A DNA stretch of 64,000 bases, taken from assembly GCA_020633515.1 (NCBI GenBank), contig JACKDM010000010.1:42342-106341 (forward strand), given 5' to 3'. The stretch's first letter is position 1, and every line of letters begins with the position of its first letter. The notes under the pieces were generated by a model. It was not told the origin of the DNA. It did not search any database and saw only the letters and a list, made by a program, of their open reading frames with translations. The position numbers and the translations under genes were made by a program. Shown in pieces: positions 24,787-33,700 of this stretch. This DNA is from Myxococcales bacterium (GTDB taxonomy: Bacteria > Myxococcota > Bradymonadia > UBA7976 > UBA1532).

Positions 24787-26022
24787 ATGAAGCAGTGGTT
24801 GTTGGTCGCGCTGGCCGGCGCGGCGAGCCCGGCGCTGGCGCAGGAACCGGCGGTGCCGGTCGAGGCGGCGGGGGTGAGCGGCGACGAGGTGGCGCGGGTG
24901 ATGAGCGACTTCGCCGAGGTGCGGGCGGGGCCGGGCGAGGCGTACGTGAGCCGGGGGCGGGTGTATCAGGGCGATCGGGTCGAGGTGCAGCGGCGCTCGG
25001 ATACGGGCGCGTGGGTCGAGGTGGTCGCGGGCGGTGGGGTGACGGGGTGGCTGCGCAGCAAGGACATCAAGATCGTGCCGGGCGAGAAGCCGGCGGGCGC
25101 GGCGGCGACCGACGCGGGGCGTGATCGGCGGCAGACGAACTACACCTACGACGAGAACGGGCGGCGGCGGCGGCTGGACGGGCGCGCGGCGGGGAGCGGC
25201 GAGGGGGCGCGGACGCAGACGCCGGAGGACGTCGACCTCGATGACTTCGGCGCGGCGACGGTGGTGTCGAGCGGGGGCGGCGGGGGCGCGTCGGCGCTGT
25301 CGCTGCGGGTGTCGCTCGGCGCGGGCCAGATGGCGCGGCAGTTCAGCTCGAACGCGCCGGCGAACTCGCTGCTCGCGCTCGTCGAGGCGCGGCCGCTCGG
25401 GTTCGGCGCCGAGGTCGCGGTGGAGTACGCGCCGCTGTGGTTCCTCGCGGTGCGGGGCGGCTTTCGTGATCTGCGCTTCGCCGAGACGCGCTTGCAGACG
25501 CCGCGCTACAACGGCGGCGCGCCGTTCGGGCTGGCGGTCGATCGGCAGGAGGCGCTGCTCGATGTGGGCGGGCGCTATCCGTTCGGCGATGGCTTCGCGG
25601 GGGTCTACGTGGGCGGGCGCTTCGCGCGGCAGGCGTTTCAGGAGCTTCAGCCGGTGCCGCTGTTGTTGACGACGACGACGATCGGGCTCGGCGCGGGCGC
25701 GGAGGCGGGCTGGCGCTTGGGGCCGGTGGACGTGGCGGCGCGGGGCGGGGTGGTGCTGCCGTTCGTGGTCGATCAGGCGCCGGCCGACAGCGGGGAGCCG
25801 TCGGCGCTCGGCTTCGAGGCGGGCGCGGAGGTGGCGTGGTCGTTCATGCCGGGTCTCTCGGTGGTGGGGAGCGGGCAGTTTTCGCGGCTGACGATCGATC
25901 ACAGCGGGCCGGCGACGCAGGTGGATCCGGCGGTGACGGCGGCGGGGGGGTCGACCTATACGGTGGCGAAGACGGTGGATACGGTCTTCGGGGGCGGGCT
26001 CGGGGTGCGCTGGCAGCCGTGA
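24787..26022 (+). CDS. Exported SH3-domain protein with beta-barrel C-terminus
   Basis: This is 411 aa from ATG 24787, which has GGAGGAG eight bases upstream. Residues 1-19 are a signal peptide ending ALAQ. Residues 30-100 resemble a bacterial SH3 domain (FAEVRAGPGEAYVSRGRVYQGDRVEV, GWLRSKDIKIV). A basic, Asp-rich linker follows, then from about 170 a series of amphipathic strands typical of an outer-membrane barrel (LSLRVSLGAGQMARQF, LGFGAEVAVEYAPLWFLAV, GLGVRWQP at the end). It likely bridges peptidoglycan or the periplasm and the outer membrane. The 24652-24786 leader contains ATGGCATGATGCCAT (24658-24672), a small palindrome. Confidence 0.75.
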   Translation: MKQWLLVALAGAASPALAQEPAVPVEAAGVSGDEVARVMSDFAEVRAGPGEAYVSRGRVYQGDRVEVQRRSDTGAWVEVVAGGGVTGWLRSKDIKIVPGEKPAGAAATDAGRDRRQTNYTYDENGRRRRLDGRAAGSGEGARTQTPEDVDLDDFGAATVVSSGGGGGASALSLRVSLGAGQMARQFSSNAPANSLLALVEARPLGFGAEVAVEYAPLWFLAVRGGFRDLRFAETRLQTPRYNGGAPFGLAVDRQEALLDVGGRYPFGDGFAGVYVGGRFARQAFQELQPVPLLLTTTTIGLGAGAEAGWRLGPVDVAARGGVVLPFVVDQAPADSGEPSALGFEAGAEVAWSFMPGLSVVGSGQFSRLTIDHSGPATQVDPAVTAAGGSTYTVAKTVDTVFGGGLGVRWQP

Positions 26023-26028
26023 GGCGGA

Positions 26029-26841
26029 TCAGATGCTGTCCGCGAGCTGCCAGAGACGCTCGCGGAGCGAAACCCACTCCGGGAGATGAGCTTCGGCGAG
26101 TTGAGGATTCTCAATGAGGCCATCTCGAATGCGGGCCACCACAGTCGAAGGCGAGCCGAGAGCGTGTTCGGCCAACCACGAGCGACAGGCTCCAATGAGA
26201 TCCTTGCCCGAGAACCAGACGATAGCCTCGGATATGTCACCCACGACTGTCTCTTCGAATGCAGCGATGCGCGCCTCGAAATCGCCCCGCAGGGAGTCTT
26301 CGGTGAGGATCGGTACGATACGACGCATGAACGTGCCGGTGTGCTCGATGAGCCAGCTTTCTTGAGCTGGGCGCGTCAGATCGGCTGGGAGCTTGAAATC
26401 ATCGGAACAGTTGCGCGGCGCGGTCGTGAGCTTGTAGGTCGGCGGGAGGACGCGGCGGGCCTGACCAATCGTCCATCGAGCAGCCTGATAGGCAGAGAGT
26501 CTGGCGGTCGCGTCGAGGAGCGCGTCACTCCAAGCCTCCGCATCGACACGCAGGATGGCTGCAAAGAGGGCGGGCTCGATGAGATAGTTCTCGATCTCGT
26601 GTCTTGTCCAGGTCCACCCATGGATCTCCTTATCACAATCGACCGGACTCGAACGTTCGCTCGGCGGCTCGCTGTCGAAGTCACGATCGCGAAGGTAGGC
26701 GCCCCCGATGTGGCGCCGGGCTTCGTGCGGCAGACCATTCTTGGGTCCCCCCCGCTCGACCGTGAAGGGCGGTCGCTGAAGGAAGGGCCGAAGCACCTGA
26801 GCATCGAGACTTCCTTCGACCAGCAACACCCTCAAGACCAT
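26029..26841 (-). CDS. TOPRIM/DUF4435 effector of a PARIS-like defence pair (AriB-like)
   Basis: This is 270 aa from ATG 26841, chosen over an upstream start because AGGAGG lies seven bases before it; it overlaps the ATPase gene by 10 bases. RVLLVEGSLDAQVLRPFL supplies the TOPRIM Glu, and the DRDFD motif follows at about residue 55. EIENYLIEPALF at about 85 is the ENYL hallmark I associate with DUF4435. In PARIS systems AriB is a TOPRIM nuclease released by the AriA ATPase when phage counter-defence proteins are sensed. Base composition is visibly lower in G+C than the neighbours, which points to transfer. It could instead be another ATPase-TOPRIM (OLD-like) system. Confidence 0.75.
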   Translation of the reverse strand: MVLRVLLVEGSLDAQVLRPFLQRPPFTVERGGPKNGLPHEARRHIGGAYLRDRDFDSEPPSERSSPVDCDKEIHGWTWTRHEIENYLIEPALFAAILRVDAEAWSDALLDATARLSAYQAARWTIGQARRVLPPTYKLTTAPRNCSDDFKLPADLTRPAQESWLIEHTGTFMRRIVPILTEDSLRGDFEARIAAFEETVVGDISEAIVWFSGKDLIGACRSWLAEHALGSPSTVVARIRDGLIENPQLAEAHLPEWVSLRERLWQLADSI

Positions 26842-27908
26842 ACCCGTCCTCCTTCCAGACGGCAGGTCCAATCATCGGGGATGACATCTTCGAGATAGGG
26901 TGAATGAGTCGTGATGATGAACTGGCTCTCGGGCGCGAGATGCCGAAGAGCATTGAGCAGCGCCTGCTGCTGAGGTGGGTGGAGATGCAGTTCGAGCTCG
27001 TCGATCAGAACGACCGAGCGATGCATGCCCAGGCGAACGCACTCACTCAAGATCGGAAAGACTGCTTGTTCCCCGGATGAGAGCTCCATGAGATCGTACG
27101 TGAGTCCATTCCGCTCGAAGAGGAAGAGGAAGTCGCTGGCGGGATCGTCCGCGATGGGCGAACGTGGCTGTACCCCGCGGAAGGATGTCCCGGGAAAGAG
27201 CTTGCCATATGCCTCTTGGATTCCGGCAATGTAGTCTCGACTCGGCTCACGATACGCCGATGTGTGATAGGCCCACCATCCGATGAGACGCTCGCGGAGC
27301 TGCTCGACGCCCGCCGTCCATGTGGCGCGCGCGCGGGCTCCGTCCCCGTCGTTTTCGATCCTCGACCCGAGGTTGCGATGCTGGTCGAACCAGAAGACAT
27401 CGCCGACCCGGGAGAAATGCGCACGCAGCGATGGCATACGCTGGAGCATGGTCTTGATATACGAACGTCCACGGAACTGGAACAGAGCGTCAGCACCTTC
27501 GAGGGCGTACGGCCGACCACGCTCGTAGACGAGGGTGACCTCTCGGTGTCGCCCTGGACGGATCGTGGAGTAGTCGGGTGTTCGTGTGTCCGCCCAAACC
27601 TGATACACAGCCTGGATGGCTTCGAGTTCGTCGTCGGTGAACTCGACCCGCACCTCGACGCGCGTCTCGCCCCGAGTCCCGAGCCGCTCGGCGAGGAACC
27701 CATGCCAGTCGAGGTCTTGAGGCTCTTTGGTACGTCGGGTCGCGAGCGAGAGCGTCAATGCGATCGCTTGAAGAACGCTCGTCTTGCCAGAACCATTACC
27801 ACCACGAAGCGCGGTGAGGCGACGCGCCTGCCCGTCATTGCCGACGAGATCGAGGTCGAGCTTGGAGAGCCCCTTGAAGTTCTCGATGTATACGTGCTTG
27901 AGCTTCAC
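26832..27908 (-). CDS. ABC-type ATPase of a PARIS-like defence pair (AriA-like)
   Basis: This is 358 aa from GTG 27908, preceded by AAGGAG nine bases away; an ATG at 27941 would add 11 residues before the family-typical start VKLKHVYIENFKGL. Walker A is GGNGSGKTS (about residue 36), the ABC signature is MELSSGEQAVFP, Walker B is VVLIDELELHLHP, and the His switch is FIITTHSPYL. This is the RecF/OLD/AAA_15 class rather than a transporter. The stop overlaps the DUF4435 gene, so the two are expressed together. At about 358 aa it is somewhat short for AriA. The nearest gene upstream is the PEGA kinase on the same strand, and no separate promoter is evident. Confidence 0.8.
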   Translation of the reverse strand: MKLKHVYIENFKGLSKLDLDLVGNDGQARRLTALRGGNGSGKTSVLQAIALTLSLATRRTKEPQDLDWHGFLAERLGTRGETRVEVRVEFTDDELEAIQAVYQVWADTRTPDYSTIRPGRHREVTLVYERGRPYALEGADALFQFRGRSYIKTMLQRMPSLRAHFSRVGDVFWFDQHRNLGSRIENDGDGARARATWTAGVEQLRERLIGWWAYHTSAYREPSRDYIAGIQEAYGKLFPGTSFRGVQPRSPIADDPASDFLFLFERNGLTYDLMELSSGEQAVFPILSECVRLGMHRSVVLIDELELHLHPPQQQALLNALRHLAPESQFIITTHSPYLEDVIPDDWTCRLEGGRVWS

Positions 27909-28001
27909 AGGAATGGACTCCTTGCCACCCACACGGCGCATGGGACGGTTTTGTGCCTTGCGCCGTCAGTGAGCTGAGGGTCTGGCATGGGGGCGAGATG
28001 G

Positions 28002-30599
28002 CTACCGGCTGCCGGTCGGCTCGAGGTCGACCTTGATGGTCTGCCTGCTCTCGCGGCTCCAGTCGACGGTGACGCGCTTGTCGCGGTACTTGGGCATGCG
28101 CAGGGTCAGCGTCATCTTCTCTTCGGTGCGGTCGACCTCGGCGCTCTGCCAGGGTGTCTTGCCGAGGAAGCGGCCGCGGACGTAGATCTCGGCGCCGGGG
28201 GGCTCGGACTCGACGATGAGCTCGCCGGGGGCCTTGTCGAGGAAGAAGCGCTGCTCGATGGGGGCGCCCTGGGGGTCGACGCGGTCGGCGCTGACGGTGA
28301 CGGTCTCGGTCTTCGGGCGGTAGCCGGCGAGCGCGAGGTCGATGGTGTAGGAGTGGCCGACGTTGAGGTCGGCGAGGGTGGCGGGGGTCTTCTGGCCGGT
28401 GGGCTGGCCGTCGAGGGTGACGTCGGCGCCGGGGGGGACGGACTCGACGAGGAGGGTGGTGGTGGGCGGCGGGGGGTCTTCGAAGAGGGTGGGGAGCGTG
28501 GGGAGGACGGCGACGGCGCCGTAGACGAGCAGGAGCACGACGACGACGAGCGCGATGCCGACGGGGCTCGCGACCTTTTTGACGAGCTTGCCGGCGACGC
28601 CGGGGCCGGCGCGGCGGGGGCGACCGGCGGTGCTGATGGTGGGGGGGGACTCGGGCGAGAGCGAGGGGACGGAGGCGCGGGCCTGGATGGTCGATGGCGG
28701 GCGGGGCGCGGGGCGGGGCGCCGAGGAGGGGACGGCGGGCTGCATCGGCTGGCCGGGCATCGGCTGCATCTGCCCGGGCATCGGCTGCATCTGCCCGGGC
28801 ATCGGCTGGCCGGGCATCGGCTGGCCGGGCATCATCTGCCCCGGCATCGGCTGCATCTGCCCGGGCATCGGCTGGCCGGGCATCATCTGCCCCGGCATCG
28901 GCTGGCCGGGCATCATCTGCCCCGGCATCGGCTGCATCTGTCCGGGCATCTGCCCCGGCATCATCTGCGCGGGCCACGCGGGCTGGCTCGCCATCACCTG
29001 CGGCGACGAGGGGCGGCCCGGCGGGGCCTGGATCGGGCGGGGCGCGGCGCCGGGCGGGGCGGCGGCGGGCTGGGGCGCGGCGCGGCCGGGGGACATGCGC
29101 GCGTGGGTGAGCTCGCTGGTGTCGAGTTCGTCCTGACCGGCGGGCGCGGCCGGGGTCGGGGCGGCGCGGCGGCCGGGTGACATCATCGCCCGGGTCTGCT
29201 CCATGCCCTCGGGGGTCGCGTGCGGCTCGGGCATCGCGCGGGCGAGGCGGGCGGCGTCGAACATGCCGGTCGGCGGCTCGGGCTGCGCGCGGGGGTCGGG
29301 GATGGACGAGATGGTGACGGTCTTGTCGTCGTCGCCGGGGCCGCCGCCGTCCATGCCGTCGATGCCCGACCAGACGGCCTCGGTGATGGTGCGCTCGTCT
29401 TCGGCCTCTTCGACCTCGGCGAGGTAGTCGGGGAGCTCGTCGGCGGCCGCGTAGACGCCGGCGACGGTGCGGTCGTCCTCGGGGTCGGCGCCGCGGGCGG
29501 GGGCGCGGGCGGGCTTCTGCTGCTGCTGCTGCTGCTGTCGCAGGTCGAAGATGACGCTGTGCTCGGGCGCGAAGTCCTCGGCCTCCATCAGCCCGCCGCT
29601 GCTGCTGAGGTCGGGGATCGGCGCCTCGCGCGGCGCGGGGCGGGGCGCCTCGCCGGGCATGGGGAGCACGAAGCGCTGGTCGCCGAAGACCTGGCGCATG
29701 AAGTCGGCGACGCGGCGGCGGTTGAAGCCGGGCCAGGTGCCATACACGAAGCCCGAGAGCGCCGCTTGCAGCTCGCCCGAGCTCTGGTAGCGGTGCTCGC
29801 GCTCGCGGGCGAGCGCCTGCCGGGTGATGCGCTCGAGCTGCGGCGGCAGGTCGGGCCGGCGCTGGCGCATGTCGGGGATCTCGGCGCGGCGCACCATGTC
29901 GAGGAGGGCGAGCGCCTTGTCCTCGTTGTAGAGCATCTCGCCGGTGATCATCTCGTAGAGGCAGATCCCGGTGGAGAAGATGTCGGTGCGCGCGTCGATC
30001 TCGTCGCCCCAGGCCTGCTCGGGCGACATGTAGAAGAACTTGCCCTTGATGATCCCGCTCTCGGTCTCGCGGCTGCGCTGGCTGGCCTTGGCGATGCCGA
30101 AGTCGACGATCTTGATCTCGCCGTCGTAGCTGATCAGGACGTTCTGCGGGCTGATGTCGCGGTGGATGAGGTGGAGCGGGCGGCCGTAGTTGTCGCTCTT
30201 GGTGTGGGCGTATTGCAGCCCGGCGGCGACCTCCATCGCGATGAAGGCGATGATGTCGTACGGGATCTCGATGTCGAGCTCGGAGCAGCGGACGAGGAGC
30301 TGGTAGAGGTCCTTGCCGTCGATGAACTCCATCGCGATGTAGTAGGTGCCGTCGATGTGGCCGAGGTCGAAGATCTGGCCGACGTTGACGTGGCTGAGCT
30401 GCACCGCGATCTTGGCTTCATCGACGAGCATGTCGATGAATTCCTGGTCTTCCGAGAACTTGGGGTGGATGACCTTGAGGGCGAGGAGCTTTTCGAAGCC
30501 GCCGATGCCGGTGGCCTTGGCGAGGTGAATCTCGGCCATGCCGCCAAACGCGATGCGCTTGATGAGCTGATAGGGACCGAAGTGTTGGCCTTCTTGCAC
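28002..30599 (-). CDS. Active Ser/Thr protein kinase with two C-terminal PEGA domains
   Basis: This is 865 aa from GTG 30599, placed about 34 bases after a predicted start site. Residues 1-275 are a complete kinase: RIAFGGMAEIHLAK, ALKVIHP, LIHRDISPQNVLI, KIVDFGIAK and YMSPEQAWG. Then come a Q7 run, acidic linkers, and a long Met/Pro/Gly/Gln repeat of MPGQMQP-type units (nucleotides about 28741-28965). A single membrane helix (GIALVVVVLLLVYGAVAV) precedes two PEGA domains (LLVESVPPGADVTLDG and LIVESEPPGAEIYVRG) outside the membrane. It is a transmembrane signalling kinase typical of myxobacteria. The longer open frame upstream is antisense to the next gene and not coding. Confidence 0.9.
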   Translation of the reverse strand: MQEGQHFGPYQLIKRIAFGGMAEIHLAKATGIGGFEKLLALKVIHPKFSEDQEFIDMLVDEAKIAVQLSHVNVGQIFDLGHIDGTYYIAMEFIDGKDLYQLLVRCSELDIEIPYDIIAFIAMEVAAGLQYAHTKSDNYGRPLHLIHRDISPQNVLISYDGEIKIVDFGIAKASQRSRETESGIIKGKFFYMSPEQAWGDEIDARTDIFSTGICLYEMITGEMLYNEDKALALLDMVRRAEIPDMRQRRPDLPPQLERITRQALAREREHRYQSSGELQAALSGFVYGTWPGFNRRRVADFMRQVFGDQRFVLPMPGEAPRPAPREAPIPDLSSSGGLMEAEDFAPEHSVIFDLRQQQQQQQKPARAPARGADPEDDRTVAGVYAAADELPDYLAEVEEAEDERTITEAVWSGIDGMDGGGPGDDDKTVTISSIPDPRAQPEPPTGMFDAARLARAMPEPHATPEGMEQTRAMMSPGRRAAPTPAAPAGQDELDTSELTHARMSPGRAAPQPAAAPPGAAPRPIQAPPGRPSSPQVMASQPAWPAQMMPGQMPGQMQPMPGQMMPGQPMPGQMMPGQPMPGQMQPMPGQMMPGQPMPGQPMPGQMQPMPGQMQPMPGQPMQPAVPSSAPRPAPRPPSTIQARASVPSLSPESPPTISTAGRPRRAGPGVAGKLVKKVASPVGIALVVVVLLLVYGAVAVLPTLPTLFEDPPPPTTTLLVESVPPGADVTLDGQPTGQKTPATLADLNVGHSYTIDLALAGYRPKTETVTVSADRVDPQGAPIEQRFFLDKAPGELIVESEPPGAEIYVRGRFLGKTPWQSAEVDRTEEKMTLTLRMPKYRDKRVTVDWSRESRQTIKVDLEPTGSR

Positions 30600-30639
30600 G
30601 CGCGCGTCCGTCTCGACCAGCGAGGTTGGGCCGGAGGCG

Positions 30640-30668
30640 ATTGTAGGGGGGTCGCACGGCGTCGGCAA
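30640..30668 (-). promoter_or_regulatory. Sigma-70-type promoter for the PEGA kinase
   Basis: On the minus strand TTGCCG (30668-30663), 17 bases, TACAAT (30645-30640). The predicted start is near 30633, about 34 bases before the GTG start of the kinase. The -10 box differs from consensus by one base. Confidence 0.5.
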
Positions 30669-30725
30669 CAATCGGCGCGGGTTTCGGCGGGGCCGGATGA
30701 GGGCTCCTGACGGCCCGCGCCTTGC

Positions 30726-30755
30726 TTGACCGGCCTGCCTCGCCTGACCTAGCTT
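30726..30755 (+). promoter_or_regulatory. Candidate promoter for the large surface protein
   Basis: TTGACC (30726-30731), 18 bases, TAGCTT (30750-30755), about 31 bases before the ATG at 30786. It is divergent from the kinase promoter, so the two genes share a 186-base control region. Confidence 0.4.
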
Positions 30756-30785
30756 GACTCCACCGACCCTCGGGAGGAGCAGAGC

Positions 30786-33700
30786 ATGGTGGCCGTATCG
30801 CGCACGTGGCGCCACTATCTGCGGGCCGTCTTCGTGCTGAGCATGCTGACGGCCTGCGGACAGTCGCAGGGCTGTGGTGGCTGTGACGAACAGGGCGCCG
30901 CGGCGCCGTTCCCCAACAAAGACAAGGTCCACAGCGCGGTGCAGGTGCGGATCACCCGCCCCGGTGTCGACTTCCTCGAGCAGAACCTCGAGCCGCTGCT
31001 CGCCGAGGTGCTGCCCGAGGAGGGGCTCGCGTTCTGCCTGCCGGGCGACGGCGGCAACGTGATCGGGATCGAGTGGGGCTACTGCCAGGCCGAGGCGTGC
31101 CCCGAGGGCGGGCAGGGCTGCAACATCAACATCGCGATCGAGGGCATCGATCTGCAGGCGCGCGAGCCGGATCAGATCCGGGCGGTGGTGACCTTCGCGG
31201 AGCTGGGGCTGCGGCTGCCGTTGCAGGTCGATCCGATCGCCAACTGCTCGCTCGCGCTCGCCGGGCCGGGCTTCGAGGTCGCGGTGCCGCTGACGCTGTC
31301 GACGCCGGAGCCGACGCGGGAGCTGACGTTCGCGCTCGCGAGCGTGCCCGAGTATCAGCTCTCGGCGCTCGACATCGAGCTGATCAACAACGGCGGCTTC
31401 CTCGGCTGGGTGTGCGACGCGGTCAACGGGGTCATCAACTTCCCGTTCATCGGCGACTTCATCCTCGACAGCGTGCAGGGGCTCGTCGACGGGCTGCTGC
31501 TCGACCAGATCGCGGGGCTCTTGGAGGGCTTCACCTGCCGGAGCTGCGTCGACGATCGGGAGTGCACCGGCGCGGCGGCGGGCTCGGCGTGCGTGGAGGG
31601 GGTGTGCCGCAACGGGGACGGGACGTGCGTGCAGGCGCCGCTGGGGGTGGAGGGGGTGCTCGATCTGGGCGGGCTGCTGGCCGGGGTGAGCCCGGGGCTC
31701 GAGGCGTCGATGGCCTATCACGCGGTGCCGGGGAGCTACGTGGCGGTGGAGGACGGCGGGATCTCGCTGGGGCTGATCTCGGGCGCGACGAGCGAGCGCA
31801 ACCGCTGCGTGCCGAACCTGCCGCAGCCGGAGGTCTACGAGCCGCTGCGCACGCCGTGGATGCGCGGCAACCTCGACCCGGCGAACCGGCCCTTCGAGGT
31901 GGGGATCGGGGTGACGCAGGAGATCATCGGCCACTTCGCGTGGGCGGCGTTCAACAGCGGGCTGTTGTGCATCGAGGTGACGACCGACACCGTCGAGCAG
32001 CTCAACGCCTCGACGCTCGGGATCGCGCTGCCCAACCTCTCGACGCTCGCGCGCAGCCGCACGGCGCCGATCGGGCTGACGCTGTCGCCGCAGGCGGTGC
32101 CGCGGGTGCGGATCGGGGCGAACACCTTCGTCGACGACGGCGAGGGCAACATGGTCCTCGACGATCCGCTGCTGACGATCGAGCTCGACGACCTGTGGAT
32201 CGACTTCCACGTCTTCATGGATGACCGCTGGGTGCGGATCTTCTCGCTGCACACCGACGTGGCGCTGCCGTTCGGGGTGCAGTTCGACGCCGACAACGGG
32301 CTGATCCCGGTGCTCGGCGACATCGCCGACGGGCTCGGCGGGATCAGCACCGACAACGGCGAGATCATGCAGGACAGCCCGGCGCTGATCGCGGGGCTGC
32401 TGCCGGTGATCCTCAACGTCTTCGTGGGTGATCTGGCGGGGAGCCTCGCCGAGCCGATCGCGCTGCCCGACATCATGGGCTTCACCCTCGATCTGCAGGA
32501 CGGGGCGATCACCGGGATCGAGGAGAACACGATGCTGGCGATCTTCGCCGGCTTGCGGCGGACCGAGGTCGAGGGCGACGCGCCGGGGGGCGGGGCGACG
32601 TTCGCGGTCGACACGATCGCGGAGCTGGTGGAGACGGGGATCCCGCCGACCGAGGCGTTTGCGATCGACGGGCCGGACACCTGGCGGCGGCCGTTCGCGC
32701 GGCTCTTGCTCGACGCGGTGGACGGGACCGATGACGGCGCGCCGATGGAGTTCTCGTGGAAGGTCGATCACGGGACGTGGTCGGCGTTCTCGCCGGCGCG
32801 CGAGGTGGTGGTGCGCCATCCGCTGTTTGCGTTGCAGGGCAAGCATCGGGTGTCGGTGCGGGCGCGGCGGGCGGGCGACTACCGCACGCTCGATCCGGAG
32901 CCGGCGGAGGTGGTGGTGATCATCGACAGCGAGGCGCCTTCGCTGGGGCTGCGCGAGGACGGCGCGGGGTGGCGGGCGGTGGTGGACGACGCGGTGAGCG
33001 GGGCGGCGGGCGTGCGGCTGGCGGTGCGGCGCGATGGCGGGGCGTGGGCGCCGGTGGAGGGCGACTTCGTGGCGCTCGGTGACGCGGCGGAGAGCGTGGA
33101 GGTGCGGGCGAGCGACGAGGCGGGCAACACGGCGGAGATGCGGCTGGGCGTGCGGCGATCGAACCTGATCGGGCGGCTGCCGCCGGGGGCGGCGGCCGAG
33201 GGTGGCTGCGACTGCGCGGTGGGCGCGGGCGGGCCGTCGGGCGGCGGCGGCGCGGCGTGGTGGCTGGCGGGGTTGCTGCTGCTCGGCTTTCGCCAGCGGC
33301 GCGCGCTCGCGACGCTCGGGATGGCGCTGCTCGTGGTGGGCGTGTCGGCGGGGCTGATGGGCTGCGAGGACGACGCGAACACGGGCAAGGATCCGGGCGA
33401 GGGCGACACCGGGGTGCGGACCGAGTGCGACGACGAGCGGCCGTGCCCGGCGGGCGAGGCGTGCGAGGACGGGGTGTGCGTGGCGGCGGATTGCCGGGCC
33501 GATCCGAGCATCTGCGAGGGGCTCGACTGCGGGGGGCGGGGCTCGCTGTGCGACGACGGGGTCTGCGCGTGCCAGCCGTTCTGCCCGGGGGGCTGCGGTG
33601 AGGGCGAGTTCTGCTGCGAGCTGCGCAACGCGTGCGAGGCGCCGCCGGCGGCGGTCTGCGGCGACGTGGAGTGCGGGCCGGGCTACGAGGCGGCGGTGAT

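Noticed and set aside
28741..28965. Possible CRISPR array or minisatellite
   Set aside because: The repeats are codon-periodic, lie inside a kinase gene and have no unique spacers.
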